Notes: generated by a model from the letters alone, not told the origin. Positions 35,905 through 46,656 are shown, numbered from the stretch's first letter. The stretch is DNA of 64,000 nt from Cycas panzhihuaensis (GCA_023213395.1 CM041465.1:45639741-45703740); one strand, 5' to 3'. Numbers and translations are program-made.

Positions 35905-36440
35905 TCACAAGAACATAAAATACTTCGCTTAAAAATAGTTCCATTGATGGTGTTTATTATATCCTAGGCTTATTACCTAATCTTCTATCTATGTATTAGA
36001 TCTATTAAAAAGGTGTAGTAGTTAAGATTTAGAAGGATAGGTATATCATAAAATAACCCTTTTAAGAAGTTTTAAGTTTTAACTTCAAGACCTATAGGCA
36101 ATGAAGCTCGTCTATATAATATATCCAACTTATTAACTCAAGTAAGAAAACTATATTTTCTTCATACATTACTTAGTCTAACCTAGTTAGCAAACTTTGG
36201 CATGCATGTTTTATTTATATTAGCTATGGAAAGTTGTGTATTCTTAATCAATATAATATGGCTTATGGCCTATTTGCATTATTTATAATGTATAGTCTTT
36301 ATAAAGCTTACATTCTAAGAAATTAACACATAGACCCTTTTCTTGATAAGCCAACCTTTAGGACTAAGCAACCACTATGGTTAATTCATTTTGATATATA
36401 TAGACCATTCCAAGTCTCTTTCCATTTCAAAAGTAAGTAC
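35905..36440 (+). pseudogene. Copia-F fragment: protease end and start of integrase
   Basis: It is colinear with Copia-B 18500-19010. The frames read GVYYILGLLPNLLSMY, SKLWHACF, ILNQYNMAYGL and HFDIYRPFQVSFHFKS (compare HSDICGPF in Copia-B). It is cut after AAGTAAGTAC by the mitochondrial insert and resumes near 37106. No LTRs were found for it. Confidence 0.8.
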
Positions 36441-36582
36441 TGGGATAGATTCAATGGTAGATCGATCGACCAATAAACCTTTAGTTCGCGGTTCGAATTT
36501 GCAGGCCAAGATCAACAGTTCCAACCTAGTGGGCTTGCCGCGCGTGCCTTTCAACCTTTTCACCACGAAGTTTCTGCTCCAT

Positions 36583-36604
36583 CCTTCGCTACGCTCAGGA
36601 AAGG
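36583..36604. repeat. Partial Bpu-like mitochondrial repeat
   Basis: CCTTCGCTACGCTCAGGAAAGG is the 3' part of the Bpu element, including its Bpu10I site (GCTCAGG, complement of CCTGAGC). A second truncated copy (AAGGAATAACCTTCCCTTCG) follows. Confidence 0.8.
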
Positions 36605-36644
36605 AATAACCTTCCCTTCGCGTAAGGGGGGTTTCAGTTCAAAC

Positions 36645-36911
36645 ATGGGTCTTATTCAAACTCAATCTTATCGAGATGATTTACTATCTGAAATCTTTCT
36701 AAAAAGAAAAGATAAGAACCAAGAAATGCTTCATCGGATTCGAGATCGGTTTGTAAAATCTGCAGAGGAATCGATATCCCTCGGTTCGCTAGTGATCCGA
36801 CCCCGGACAGAGATGACAGGGGTTCAAGTTATTTTTTCAGGGCCCCCACCGAACCTCGATGTCACAACTGCGAATAATGGAGCTGATTTAGGAGCGGGAA
36901 AAGGGACTTAA
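36645..36911 (+). CDS. 88-codon open frame of mitochondrial-type DNA, unknown
   Basis: ATG-initiated frame, [20 protein letters not shown] at the start, then charged residues ([20 protein letters not shown]) and SGPPPNLDV. It ends inside the tRNA relic. I do not recognise it as a standard plant mitochondrial protein. It may be a chance frame or a chimeric mitochondrial ORF. There is no evidence for expression in the nucleus. Confidence 0.3.
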   Translation: MGLIQTQSYRDDLLSEIFLKRKDKNQEMLHRIRDRFVKSAEESISLGSLVIRPRTEMTGVQVIFSGPPPNLDVTTANNGADLGAGKGT

Positions 36912-36964
36912 ACCCTCAACCTCAGCCTTGGCAAGGCTATACTCTACCATTAAGCTAGCCAATT
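36893..36964 (-). tRNA. trnG-GCC: Mitochondrial-type tRNA-Gly(GCC), pseudogene
   Basis: On the minus strand the D arm (TAGCTTAATGGTAGAG), the anticodon arm with anticodon GCC (AGCCTTGCCAAGGCT) and the T arm (GAGGGTTTAAGTCCCTT) are in order, total 72 nt. The 3' acceptor strand TTCCCGC is normal, but the 5' strand (AATTGGC) does not pair with it, so the acceptor stem is broken. The body matches the plant mitochondrial trnG(GCC) pattern rather than the chloroplast one. Confidence 0.85.
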
Positions 36965-37008
36965 ACGAACTCTGTATGAGATGAAGGAGTCTGAATTCCA
37001 TTCCAAGA

Positions 37009-37044
37009 AAGGGATAACCTTCCCTTCGCTACGCTCAGGAAAGG
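37009..37044. repeat. Complete 36-bp Bpu element
   Basis: It is exactly 36 bp with terminal direct repeats AAGG (37009-37012 and 37041-37044) and an internal Bpu10I site GCTCAGG. This is the defining structure of Cycas mitochondrial Bpu elements. Confidence 0.9.
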
Positions 37045-37105
37045 GTTTACCAAGGAAGGGATACCAGGAGGCCCCCACTAGCTAGGGCAGGACCCTTTCT
37101 AAAAT

Positions 37106-37310
37106 GTTTTTTTCTTTTTAATATTACATTTATATTATTAAATAGCATAGTAAATTATTTGACTGATTCATTGAATTTAAAGCTCTAATCATAGGATATA
37201 CATCCTTAGAATTGATAATTCTAAAGAATATTTAAATAGTTAATTTATTCAATTCAGTAAAATTATAGCATAAGATTTTAACATTCTATTATATATACAC
37301 TACAAAAAAA
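37106..37310 (+). pseudogene. Copia-F integrase fragment, continuation
   Basis: It resumes with degenerate sequence homologous to Copia-B 18990-19235 (IIWLIH; EFKALI-like; DNSKEYLNS; NILLYIH). Similarity stops near 37300. Confidence 0.7.
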
Positions 37311-37412
37311 AGGTACTACATAATGAAATAATTAAATTTTAGTTAAAATGGCCTATTATATAATATATATATATAATATTTAGATTTAAAATTTTAGGTA
37401 GAAGTTGTAAAC

Positions 37413-37732
37413 TATGATGAGGTTAATGTTCCTTACCTAACTCCCACCTTAGAAACATGTGAGCGCACACATGGTAAGTTAAGATAAGTTTATTTTATTG
37501 TACATTGTCATTATTTTATATTATTTTGAACTAGAGGTTGAGGAGGTTTCCCTCCTTCCTCAAAAGTATATATCTTATAGGGTTCTAAATCTTAGTATTC
37601 ATTAACACCACCATCTATGAGAAATCTTATGCACTCTCTTCATAATAGGTTAATACAATATTACTTCACAAGTGTATTTTGAATATGGCTTGATTTACAT
37701 GATTTCATCTATCACTTTGAGCAATTTTAATA
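37413..37732 (+). repeat. LTR of Copia-D (plus orientation)
   Basis: 320 bp, and the reverse complement of it matches 40765-41084 throughout. It ends TTTTAATA and is followed by three primer-binding-site copies. Confidence 0.88.
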
Positions 37733-37804
37733 TGGTATCAGAGTTGTGATCAAATTCTAACATGGTATCAAAGTTGTGATCAAATTATAATATGGTATAA
37801 GAGC
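37733..37804 (+). repeat. Tandem primer-binding-site array (3 copies, 30-bp period)
   Basis: TGGTATCAGAGT (37733), TGGTATCAAAGT (37763) and TGGTATAAGAGC (37793) are spaced exactly 30 bp. Each repeat unit also carries a copy of the LTR-end-like ATTCTAACA/ATTATAATA. Confidence 0.92.
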
Positions 37805-39420
37805 ATAGATCTTGACCACCTTTATGGCAAGCATTTACATTGATATTTTGTTAGTTTTATAAAGTTTATTAACATTTTTATATAGTTTTTTTGTTAATAT
37901 TTGGTTATTTTTTATATGTATGATCTATTTAATTAAGGTTTTCTTTAGATTTTTATAACTATAATATGCACATTTATCCCAATATTTTCAGTCATTTATA
38001 ACCTCTTATAGTAGTTTATTCACTCCTTTGCACCCATCTAGGATTTGGATCTAAGTTTTCTAAAGAAAACGAATGAAAAAACATATTTTTCATTCACTAC
38101 AACCCTAATATTGATCATTTCTTCTTGTTGGAATTTTATGTATCATTTTTATAGTCCTAAACTCATTCTTACTTCTTGTTAGAAGAGATTTGAGGTGGTT
38201 TCAAACTTTATTTTGCTCAGTTTTATTGAGTTGGACTCCTGCAGCCCCCTAAAATTCACAGCTCTGCTCTCTTCAATACAATCTTATTTTTTAAAATTTT
38301 CACATCTACTAGGTACCTCTCATCATTGTATCCCTTCCTCTAAATTTTTGTCTCATTCCAAGGCCATTTGAGCCCTCGTTAAGGTTCCACACTCTTGTTT
38401 CAGTTTGTCATTTTTGCGTGTAAATCACACAAGCTTCAAAAAAGGTATCTATAATATTTCAACGATATCTCTGCAACTATTTATCTAATTTATGAATTGT
38501 CTAAAGCATCAAAAAGCTGATTCAAAACTCTATAGCTCAGAATCCTTATTTTCTTGGTTTGAGCTGTTTTTCATAGAGTTTGATTAGGTCAAAGTTGACC
38601 TTCATTTATTATAAATATTTCATTAGCCACAAATAGGTCTGTTCACTATTTCTTTAATAACTTGAGTTCTATAGCTCTGTTTCTCAAGCTATTTAAATTG
38701 TTGGAAAGGTTTTTCAGAGTTATTCACAACAGAATAGGTTTCATCTTATTCTAATATAGTTGTATATGTCATTAAATTGACAAAGTTAAGGCTTTATTTC
38801 AGTCCTTATTGGACACTTTTAGAAATATTTTGGCCCAAAATTTCTTTCCAACTAAATATATTTGATTGATATTTATATACTAACTAATTATTAATGATAT
38901 TTGCTAGTGTTTATAAGATTTACAAGCTATTTTGTAGCCTTTTAGTATCCTTTTTTAGTTCTAGAGTAGTAGGAGCCGTATTACATTTAAAAGCTATAAA
39001 TGGGTACCTCTTACCTTATTATTTCTTTTTCATTACATTCTAAAAGAGAATCTAAGTGACTTTATTGCTTGTTTAAGGAGTTCTCTCTGAGTATTTATTT
39101 CTATTTAAGGCTATTTACCTTCTTGAATGCTTTAAAGAGTGCACCTAGTTTATATGAGAATCACCTAAATAACTCTATTTCATTTTATCTCACATTACAT
39201 CTAGAAGTATTTGTAAGCAATCTTATGTACTTTGAGCTTATTATTTCATAAATTGAAGGAACTTTTATTTGCCTCAAGGTCTTCATATCTCTTTAAATCA
39301 CATAAGTGCATCATTACATAAGTTATTGGTATAATTTTTTATTCTTTCAACCTTTAAGGCTTCTTTTTACTCAAGGATGTCATTGCACATTTATATACAT
39401 CATCTTTCATTATAAGGTAT
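37805..39420 (+). other. Copia-D leader, no gene
   Basis: Pyrimidine-rich untranslated leader. Parts at 38040-38560 align by eye with the Copia-A leader at 10070-10490 and 22280-22390 (for example ATCCCTTCCTCTAAA and AAAACTCTATAG). It probably ends where the opposing Copia fragment begins. Confidence 0.55.
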
Positions 39421-40710
39421 CTTATATGCATCCTTGATAAAAAGATTATAAGTCATTTATATAATCTTATTTTGGCCAGTAATAATAATATCATCAACAT
39501 ATAAAACTAGGAAAATGTTGTTGTTACTTTATTTATTAAAATACAAATTAAGATCATTGACACATTTACTATATCTATTATGGAGAAGATATTTATGAAT
39601 CTTTTTATATTAAGTCCTAGGTGCTTGTTTAAGACCATACAAAGGTTCTTTAAGCTTATATACTAAGTTGAGGCCATAAGCATAGCTAGGAGGTTTAGTC
39701 ATATAGATTTCTTCAACCATATTACCATTTAAAAAGATACTCTTTATGACCATTTGATGGATCTCCCAACCAAAATTAGTTGTTAAAGAGATAATGATTT
39801 TAATAATATTTATCTTAGCAATATGTACAAAGGTCTCATTATAATTAATCCTATAAATTTAGAAAGAACCCTTTTCAACTAATCTAGATTTGTATCTTTT
39901 AATAACACCATTAGAGTTATATATATTATGATAAAACTACTTATACCCAACTAAATTATTCCTTGAAGGAAAAGGAACTAAGCCCCTTATGCAATTTTTT
40001 ATTAATGTATCATATTTATCATTTGTTATTATCATACAAATGGGGTTATTCTTAACATTATTAAAGTTTTATAGATTAGTTTAGGTCATAACTTTGGCTA
40101 TAAGGGCAAGGTTAATTTTAAGTCATTGTGACGTAGTTCCTTAGATATTTGAAAGACCACCATCATTTGATTTGATAACTTTAATAGTTTTCTAAACTTA
40201 TTTAGGTTATTTGCTAATATACAAACTTTCACTAATGGAACTGCTAAGATCATTAATAAAATGGGTTTTAATTTATTTTTTAAAATTTTATATTGCATCT
40301 TTAATAGAACTTTCATCACTATAATTGATCTTAAAGTGATATTGAAACCCATTATGTCTTATGGATGTATTGTCAATAGGTAAAGAAAGATGAACATAGT
40401 CATTAGTGGAATATAAACTTGAGCCTTCTTTATTTAAATTAACATTACATTTGATAAAAATACTATGAAAAATAGGATCAAGAAGCTTTCACCCTTCACT
40501 TTCTTCATTATACCCAACAAAGATAAATCTAGAACTTTTGACAGTTAAATTTTATCTATTTTCTTTTAGAATATATGCCTAAGTAACACTTCTAACAATT
40601 CTTAATTATTTAACAGAGGATTATCTTTCCGATCACTTCTCTTCAAGAGTGATGCTATTAACATCTTTAGTAGGAAGTTTATTGAAAAGGTACTTAGCAT
40701 AGTTTGTTAG
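39420..40710 (-). pseudogene. Copia pol fragment (integrase end and RT), minus strand
   Basis: Reading leftward from 40710: integrase C-terminal sequence (KYLFNKLPTKDVNSITLEEK; FIFVGYNEESEG-like), a connecting part (SLPIDNTSIRHNGFQYHFK), then RT with YNETFVHIAKINIIKIIISL, WEIHQM, FLNGNMVEEIYMTKPPSY, KLKEPLYGLKQAPR and LVLYVDDIIITGQN. It stops soon after YVDD. Gag, protease and the integrase start are missing. The right end meets a primer-binding-site array at 40723, so a deletion or recombination joined integrase sequence to an LTR leader. Confidence 0.85.
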
Positions 40711-40722
40711 AATTTAATCACA

Positions 40723-40764
40723 GCTCTGATACCATGTTAGACTTTGATCATAGCTCTGATACTG
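40723..40764 (-). repeat. Tandem primer-binding-site array (2 copies, 30-bp period)
   Basis: GCTCTGATACCA at 40723-40734 and GCTCTGATACTG at 40753-40764 lie immediately before the LTR. The same 30-bp unit as at 37733 appears here in opposite orientation. Confidence 0.9.
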
Positions 40765-41084
40765 TGTTAGAATTATTAAAAGTGGCAAATAAAATCATAT
40801 AAATCAAGCCATATTCAAAATACACTTGTCAAGTAATATTATATTAACCCATTGTGAAGAGAGTACACAAGATTTCTAATAGATGGTGGTGTTAATAAAC
40901 GCCAGCGTTTAGAACCCCATAAGATATATACTTTTGAGGAAGGAGGGAAACCTCCTCAACCTCTAATTTAAAATAATATAAAATAATGACAATACACAAT
41001 AAAATAAACAGACCTTAACTTACCATGTATGTGCTGACATATTTTTAAGGTGGGAGTTAGGTGAGGAATATTAACCCCATCACA
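40765..41084 (-). repeat. LTR (320 bp), inverted partner of 37413-37732
   Basis: It starts TGTTAGAATT and ends CCCCATCACA. It has a primer-binding-site array on its left and a polypurine complement (CTCCCCCTTAAT) on its right, so it could have served as 5' LTR of one minus element and 3' LTR of another. Confidence 0.88.
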
Positions 41085-41099
41085 CTCCCCCTTAATGTT

Positions 41100-41830
41100 C
41101 ATCGTGTTCATCTTCTACTTCTCCTTGAACTTGTGGTATAGATGCTTTGGGAATACTTTGAAAAAATGATTGTGCTCATGTCTTTTAACTTCATCATTAA
41201 CTTTAAAGTGGTCTTCAATTTGTACCATTGTCCTTATCATATAGTCTTCAACAAATTGTAGTCCAAATATAGGTATAAGTTATTTCAAATAAATATGAGT
41301 GTATTTATCTTTGAGTTCATCCTTTTGATGAGAGTCAACTAGATCAAATGTAGATGCAGCTTTATCAAATACATCATTATGTTCTTCAATGTTATTGGAA
41401 TCTTTAACATTGCATGCCACATTAGACTTTTCATTAAGAAATACCTATTCTATCATATGTCTAACACAAAATACATCATTAATATAGTTAAATTTACTTA
41501 AATCAAAAGTTTCTCCCCTGCAAAATGAATAGAGGGTGTCCCAAATAGATTTAGATACAGTCATATCATAAACATAAGTAAGTATATTATCATATGTGGT
41601 ATAAAGCATTAGTGGTAGGGCTTCATTGTCCTTTTTAAAGCTTTCTCTAAAATCTTGTTCATTTATTAGGTAACTATGTTCTATAAATTTTCAAAGGTCA
41701 TTTACAATAAAGTGTGATTTCAATATATATCTTTAAATCTAAAAATTTATCTCATTAAATATGAGAAACGTAGTGTTAATATCATTCATAGCCATTATAA
41801 TCAATGAATTATAACATCTAATGAAATAAG
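41100..41830 (-). pseudogene. Gag relic of the second gag-only element
   Basis: Reading leftward it shows a Copia gag core: KKDNEALPLMLYTTYDNIL, YDMTVSKSIWDTLYSFCRGE-like, then a C-terminal acidic part and an end next to the polypurine tract with the same order as in Copia-C and the copy at 47110-47850. It is degenerate with stops. Confidence 0.65.
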
Positions 41831-42386
41831 AGGTATATCTTCCTTAATCAATATAAGATAGATATTTTATTTTAAGATAAGATAAATCTTTCAAAGGATA
41901 TGTATGAATCTTAAAATTTATGAGCAATGTAATATAATATAACATGTTTGAGATTTCAAATATTATAGAGATGACCTTAACTTAATTTGAATGTGCCTTT
42001 CACATGAGAGTCAAAGAATTTGATATATATATATATAAATTTTAAATGACTACTTTCATAAATAAAAAATAACTTGATACTAAAGGAAAATATATCCTTT
42101 TAATAAATGCTCCTTGTAGATTAATTCCCATAAGACTTTAAAAGTAAGCTTAAAAGAGAATAATATGCCTTTAAATAATCATATGCAATGAAGTCCAACT
42201 TGAAATTATTTTCAATGTTGAAATAGTCTTTCAATATCAATTTTTTATTAAGGATAAGTGACTATTAAATGAGCCCTTACAAATGATTCTGAAATGTACT
42301 TCTTGAAATATGAAGTAAGTAACTTGCTTGAAATAAAGAAAGCTGAAAGATATATGTATGATTTTTTAAATGAATACTTTAATGCA

Positions 42387-42395
42387 AAGTAGATT
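42387..42395. repeat. LINE target-site duplication AAGTAGATT (left)
   Basis: It is identical to 46305-46313. The poly-A complement (T run) follows immediately on the left side of the LINE. Confidence 0.92.
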
Positions 42396-42465
42396 TTTTT
42401 TTGGTAAGATAAAAGAATTTATAGTGGGTTTGAACAGGTTCCCACAACCTCTTACAACGGGTAGC

Positions 42466-42632
42466 CTTACTCTACCATAAGATATTTGACCGTGACATCC
42501 CCACGGTCTAGGAAAAAAGATCTATCTGTAGGAAGCAGGTCCCCTATCCTCATACATCGGTCAGCCTAAAACTACCATAAAATATTGACCGTGACATCCC
42601 CACGGTCTAGGAGAAAATCTATCTGCCGGGAC
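42466..42632 (-). repeat. Duplicated block in the LINE 3' untranslated region
   Basis: Two copies of a unit (TACCATAARATATTGACCGTG type, then ACATCCCCACGGTCTAGGA) lie about 106 bp apart, near 42474-42525 and 42580-42630. Each contains the CCGTGACATCCCCACGG inverted repeat able to form a hairpin. Confidence 0.88.
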
Positions 42633-42769
42633 AAGCCCCACGCTAGCTGTTGCAATTCTTATCCTTCTCAATCAGAACCATAAGCTCCCTGGGGAAATCA
42701 CTCTTCCACACTTGACCTTCCCTCATCCTAGCCCCCCAATTTGCCAAGTAATCACGGGTTTATTACCTT

Positions 42770-43261
42770 CTACGTAAGTGTGTCTAATGCGGACTTCACC
42801 GGCCCTTCATGAGCTCCTTGGCATCTTGAAAGAGGCTGAATCTCCATGCGGGTAGCCTCACCTCTTAGTGTCTTTATCACCACCTCCGAGTCCCCTCTAA
42901 AATCAATCGTGCATGTTATCTTCAATGGCCGGTCAAGCGCCTTAAACATAGCATGCATTTCATAGTGATTTGTCCGCACTCGTAGTAGTCCGCAAAGCCC
43001 GGATGGGTGAGCAGGCAATCCCTACAGATGCCTCCACCCCGGCTTCCCAGGATTTCCTTTTGCTGCTCCATCAAAATTAACTTTGCTCCATGTCTCATCG
43101 AGGCCGCCACAATTTCTCGGTCCTAACGACTTCAAAGGCAGAACTAGACCCCATTTTCGGAGAATCACGCCTCTTGAGCAATGAATATGGTTTTCCTTCA
43201 CATTCCTGACATTTTCCTTAATGTCCGAGGTTATTTTGTTTAATATGGCAACCTGATCCAT
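42770..43261 (-). pseudogene. LINE RNase H domain
   Basis: The frame 43022-43261 has WSKVNFDGAAKGNPG, the first catalytic Asp motif (NFDGA). After frameshifts the domain continues with VRTNHYEMHAMFKALDR (Glu motif) and IDFRGDSEVVIKTLRG (the D-S motif). This arrangement is typical of plant L1 elements that have gained an RNase H. Confidence 0.85.
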
Positions 43262-43349
43262 CTAGTGCTCTGAAGATACGCCTATTCCTCTCTTTCCATA
43301 TGTTCCAAGCCACAATCGGAGCGCAACGTTCGGATGCGGCTCGTGGTTC

Positions 43350-43724
43350 TTACGAAAGGGCTACGCAAGCGAGCCATAGGTCCGAAATCTCTTTTGAAAA
43401 GGTCCAGCTGACCTCTAATTTCTCGAGAACCAAACTCCAAACCTCCCTGGCATAGGCACACCCAATGAAGATGTGATCCCTAGATTCCTCCTCAGAACAA
43501 CATAGAATGCATCTGTTAACCAGCCCAAACCCTCTCTTCTTAAGATTATCTAAAGTGAGGATTTTGTTCTTGAGGCAGGTCCACCAAAATACCACAATTC
43601 TGGGGATGATAGGGAGCTTCCAAACCCCTTCAAGGGCTGGATTTCTCTGATCTCCTCTGGTTAAACAGAGGAAGTGGTATCCTTGTTTCACAGTGTAGTC
43701 CCCCGACGGGCCTAGAGGCCACAC
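43350..43724 (-). pseudogene. LINE zinc-binding region (zf-RVT type)
   Basis: GDYTVKQGYHFL, WKLPIIPRIVVFWW, LKNKILTLDNLKKRGF, then CILCCSEEESRDHIFIGC with C-x2-C...H...C spacing. This is the standard module after plant LINE reverse transcriptases. Confidence 0.9.
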
Positions 43725-43981
43725 TGGCAGGTGTCCGTGAGTTCGCCTGGGATATAGTTCTTCTGGAGAATCTTTTTCAAGCTGTTTAGACCCTCTTGCA
43801 ATCTTTCTCCCGATTCCCTCCGGAGGCTTCCATCGCCTATTTTTCCCATTTCCGATCCAGAGTCACGACACGGGCGCCATAATGTCTAACACAAGGCCCC
43901 ATAATAGGCACCAGGTCGGGATGGTCCTTAAGGGCACTGTCACAGCACCATACATCCTCCCAAAATCTAATGGTGGCTCCA

Positions 43982-45582
43982 TCACCGAAGTTTCCATCTT
44001 ATACCTTTCCTAATACCTTGCTGTGCTTTTAGGATGCTTCTCCGCATCAGTGGGCAGCTCTGCGAGGCATCATTCACCATAAGGGAGCCTCCTTGAATGT
44101 ATTTTCTAGCTAGGATCTTTATCCAAGGTCTCTCACCCCCTTTCAATAGCTGCCACCCCAACTTGGCCCCTAGGGCAGTATTAAAGGGAGAGGTCCTTCT
44201 AAGATTGAGGCCACCCGGCCCATTTTGGGGTCTGAGACCTTGTTCCGGTGACTGTGTGGATCCTGTCTTTACTTTCCGTTCCAGACCAAAGGAATCTTTT
44301 CTGAATAGATTCGATAATGCTAGAGATGCCTGTTGGAACTCTAAAAATAGACATCCAGAACACAGGAATACTTTGCAACGTCGAAGCAACTAGCTGGAGT
44401 TTTCCGGTTAGGCTAAGGAGAGCGCCTTTCCAACCCGCCAGCTTCTTTTGCATTCTATCGATTAGGGGGTTCCACAAGTCCTTAGACATTCTCCCAACAA
44501 AAGCGCCCTAGGTAGATGGAGGGAGTTTTTAATACTCATCCCTAAGATTACGCTAATCCCGCCTTGGGCTTGGCAGGGTGTTTAAGAAGAAGACATTACT
44601 TTTGTTTAAATTAATCTCTTGGTTTGTGGCCTCCTCAAAATGGCCCAGAATCTCTTTAAGCTTGGATGCTTCACCCATCGCAATTGACCCTACCTAAGAA
44701 TATATTGTCGTCCACGAATTCTTTGGTGAGCCACAATCCACCCAGTAGGCTTTATGCCTTTAATAAAACCTCCCTTCTTGCGGACTCCGATTGTCACCGC
44801 CAGAGCTTCGCCATCATGATGAAAAGAAAGGGAGAGAGAGGGTCACCCTGCCTCAATCCCCTGAATCCCGGAAAAAACTTGGAGGAAGAGCCATTTATGA
44901 TAACCGAGAACTGCGGGTTTCCTATACATAGTTTTATCCAGGACCGCCAAGTTTCCCCGAAACCAAATGCGCCGAGGCATTCAAGTAAGCAGTCCCAAGA
45001 GACCCTATCAAAGGCTTTTGATAAGTCAATCTTGACAAGCATCACTGGATCCTTCCTCTCCGCCGCAGAATGAAGAGTCTCGTGGACAACAATGTATCCA
45101 TCAAAGATTTGCCTGCCCCGAAGGAATCCATCTTGATTCTGAGAGATAATGTTTGGCATGATATTCTTCATTCTATTTACCAGAACCTTTGTTATAATTT
45201 TGTATTTAACATTACAGAGGCTAATAGGGCGGAATTCCTCCATCCTGTTAGCCCCTTCTCTTTTTGGAATAAGGACAAGAAAAGTAGTCTGCCATTCCTG
45301 CAGCATCTTTCTATTCACTTCAAATTCCTTTATTGCATCCATAAGGTCCCCTTTAATAATATCCCAGAATTCTTGAAAGAATCCCGGGGGGAAGCCATCA
45401 GGGCCAGGCGCCTTATCTTTCTTCATCCCGAAGAGGGCCTTCTTGACCTCCTCTTGAGTGATAGGAGCTGTAAGGTTAGCATTCTGTTCGTCATTCACCA
45501 AACAGGGGATATTGTAAAGAAAATCTTGCCTCCTAGCCACGTTCACTTTAGCGGTTCGAAAACAAGTCCTTAAAGTAATCAC
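43982..45582 (-). pseudogene. LINE reverse transcriptase
   Basis: The open frame 44794-45582 covers APITQEEVKKALFGMKKDKA, PGPDGFPPGFFQEFW, FRPISLCNVKYKIITKVLVN, QDGFLRGRQIFDGYIVVHE, LVKIDLSKAFDRVSW (catalytic Asp) and RGLRQGDPLSPFLFI. The active site FVDD at 44707-44718 lies in another register after a frameshift near 44795. The thumb continues in 44199-44489 (DLWNPLIDRMQKKLAGWKG, LQLVASTLQSIPVFWMSIF), then 43982-44389 in a further register (LNLRRTSPFNTALGAKLGWQ; the order matches plant L1). There are at least two frameshifts, so it is inactive. Confidence 0.93.
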
Positions 45583-46304
45583 ATGCTAGCTCCTTCATAT
45601 CTTCCTCCCGAGTCGCACCAGGCAACCGTCATCCTTATGTAGAGACTTGATTACATTGCTCGCCACATGTTTTACGGTGGTCATGTGAAAGAACACGGTA
45701 TTTTTATCTCCTTCGCCAACCGAGGGCCACTGGATTTACGCCTCCGGTGGACCTCTTCTCTTGTAAGGATCTCCTCCAGTCTCGGTGAGCTCCATCTCGC
45801 CTTAGCAAGCTCCAGATCTACCTTCTCGCTCAATATGATCCTCAACGGCTTTCAACTCCTGGATAACTTTATCCTTTTGCTCATGTAGGCTCAGAAAAAC
45901 TTCCTTATTCCAGGCCTTAACTTGCTTTTGACCCAGTCCAGCTTCTTAGAAAATCTAAACATGGCGTGTCCCTTGAAATCGGAGCCCCACCATTCCTCAA
46001 TTTTCCCCCGCAGATCAGGGTGACGTAACCACATAAGTTCGAATCTGAAAGGAGCCCCCGTGAATTTTCCGGGTTCTGAAAAATTCATTAGGAGGGGCGA
46101 ATGATCCGAGCTGATCCTAGGCAGTGCATCAAGGGTGTAGTCGTGAAAACCGCATCCAATCGTAGTTAACCAGCACCCTGTCCAATTTGATTTGAATGAG
46201 ACTATCTCCCAGTCTCTTATTTGACCAGGTGAAGGATGCCCCCCTCAGGGTAACATCTTCCAAGCCCCCCCGCTGTAAGAAATCCCCAAACTCCTCCATG
46301 CTCG
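45583..46304 (-). pseudogene. LINE endonuclease, C-terminal part
   Basis: The minus strand reads EEFGDFLQRGGLEDVTLRGA then FTWSNKRLGDSLIQIKLDRV, the conserved end of the APE-type endonuclease, followed by the linker (FELMWLRHPDLRGKIEEWW; WVKSKLRPGIRKFF). The N-terminal half is absent because of 5' truncation. Confidence 0.88.
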
Positions 46305-46313
46305 AAGTAGATT
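46305..46313. repeat. LINE target-site duplication AAGTAGATT (right)
   Basis: It is a perfect match to 42387-42395. Confidence 0.92.
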
Positions 46314-46656
46314 AACCAAGGAATGAGATCAAGATTTTCTTATACAAGCTTTATCTTTTAAATGAAGAAATCCCTTAAAAGGTAACTTAAAAATGCTTTC
46401 AATAAGAATATATTAACTTTTAATGAAAATATTTTAATAAATTAATAATCAAGCTATAACCAATATTTCAAATGCTTAAATACTCTTTTAATCAAGGAGA
46501 TAATCCTTTCAAACTTTGTATACTTTTTAATCAAGGTAGCTAATCAGCTTTTTTTCAACATGATAATTAAATAATGCTTAAAGCAAATCAAATTTGAAAT
46601 GAAGGCCAATGCATAACTTATAATCTTTTTGAAGGAAAATAGAATATAGCTAAATT

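Larger units (their letters stand above)
36441..37105. other. Mitochondrial-type DNA insert (NUMT) carrying Bpu elements
   Basis: An abrupt rise in GC and CpG with no similarity to its surroundings. It contains a mitochondrial trnG(GCC) relic, a complete 36-bp Bpu element and partial Bpu-like copies (36583-36604, 36600-36627), and an 88-codon open frame. It interrupts the Copia-F integrase: left flank ...SK, right flank homologous to FVTFI...KACSQVFD. Boundaries are estimated to within about 10 bp. Bpu elements are known from Cycas mitochondrial DNA, so this is best read as mitochondrial DNA transferred to the nucleus. Confidence 0.85.
42396..46304 (-). mobile_element. 5'-truncated LINE (L1-type with C-terminal RNase H)
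   Basis: 3.9 kb between perfect 9-bp target duplications, with a short A-tail at its 3' end (42396-42402). It is markedly richer in GC than the host element and has few stops, so it is younger. Order on the minus strand: end of endonuclease, reverse transcriptase, zinc-finger region, RNase H, 3' untranslated region with a duplicated block. The 5' end is cut within the endonuclease, as usual for target-primed insertion. Confidence 0.95.

Noticed and set aside
36893-36964. Chloroplast origin of the tRNA-Gly relic
   Set aside because: The body (TAGCTTAATGGTAGAG, AGCCTTGCCAAGGCT) matches the mitochondrial trnG(GCC) type rather than the chloroplast one, and Bpu elements are mitochondrial.
44097-45573. 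Several plus-strand frames of 64-167 codons
   Set aside because: They are antisense shadows of the LINE reverse transcriptase frame.
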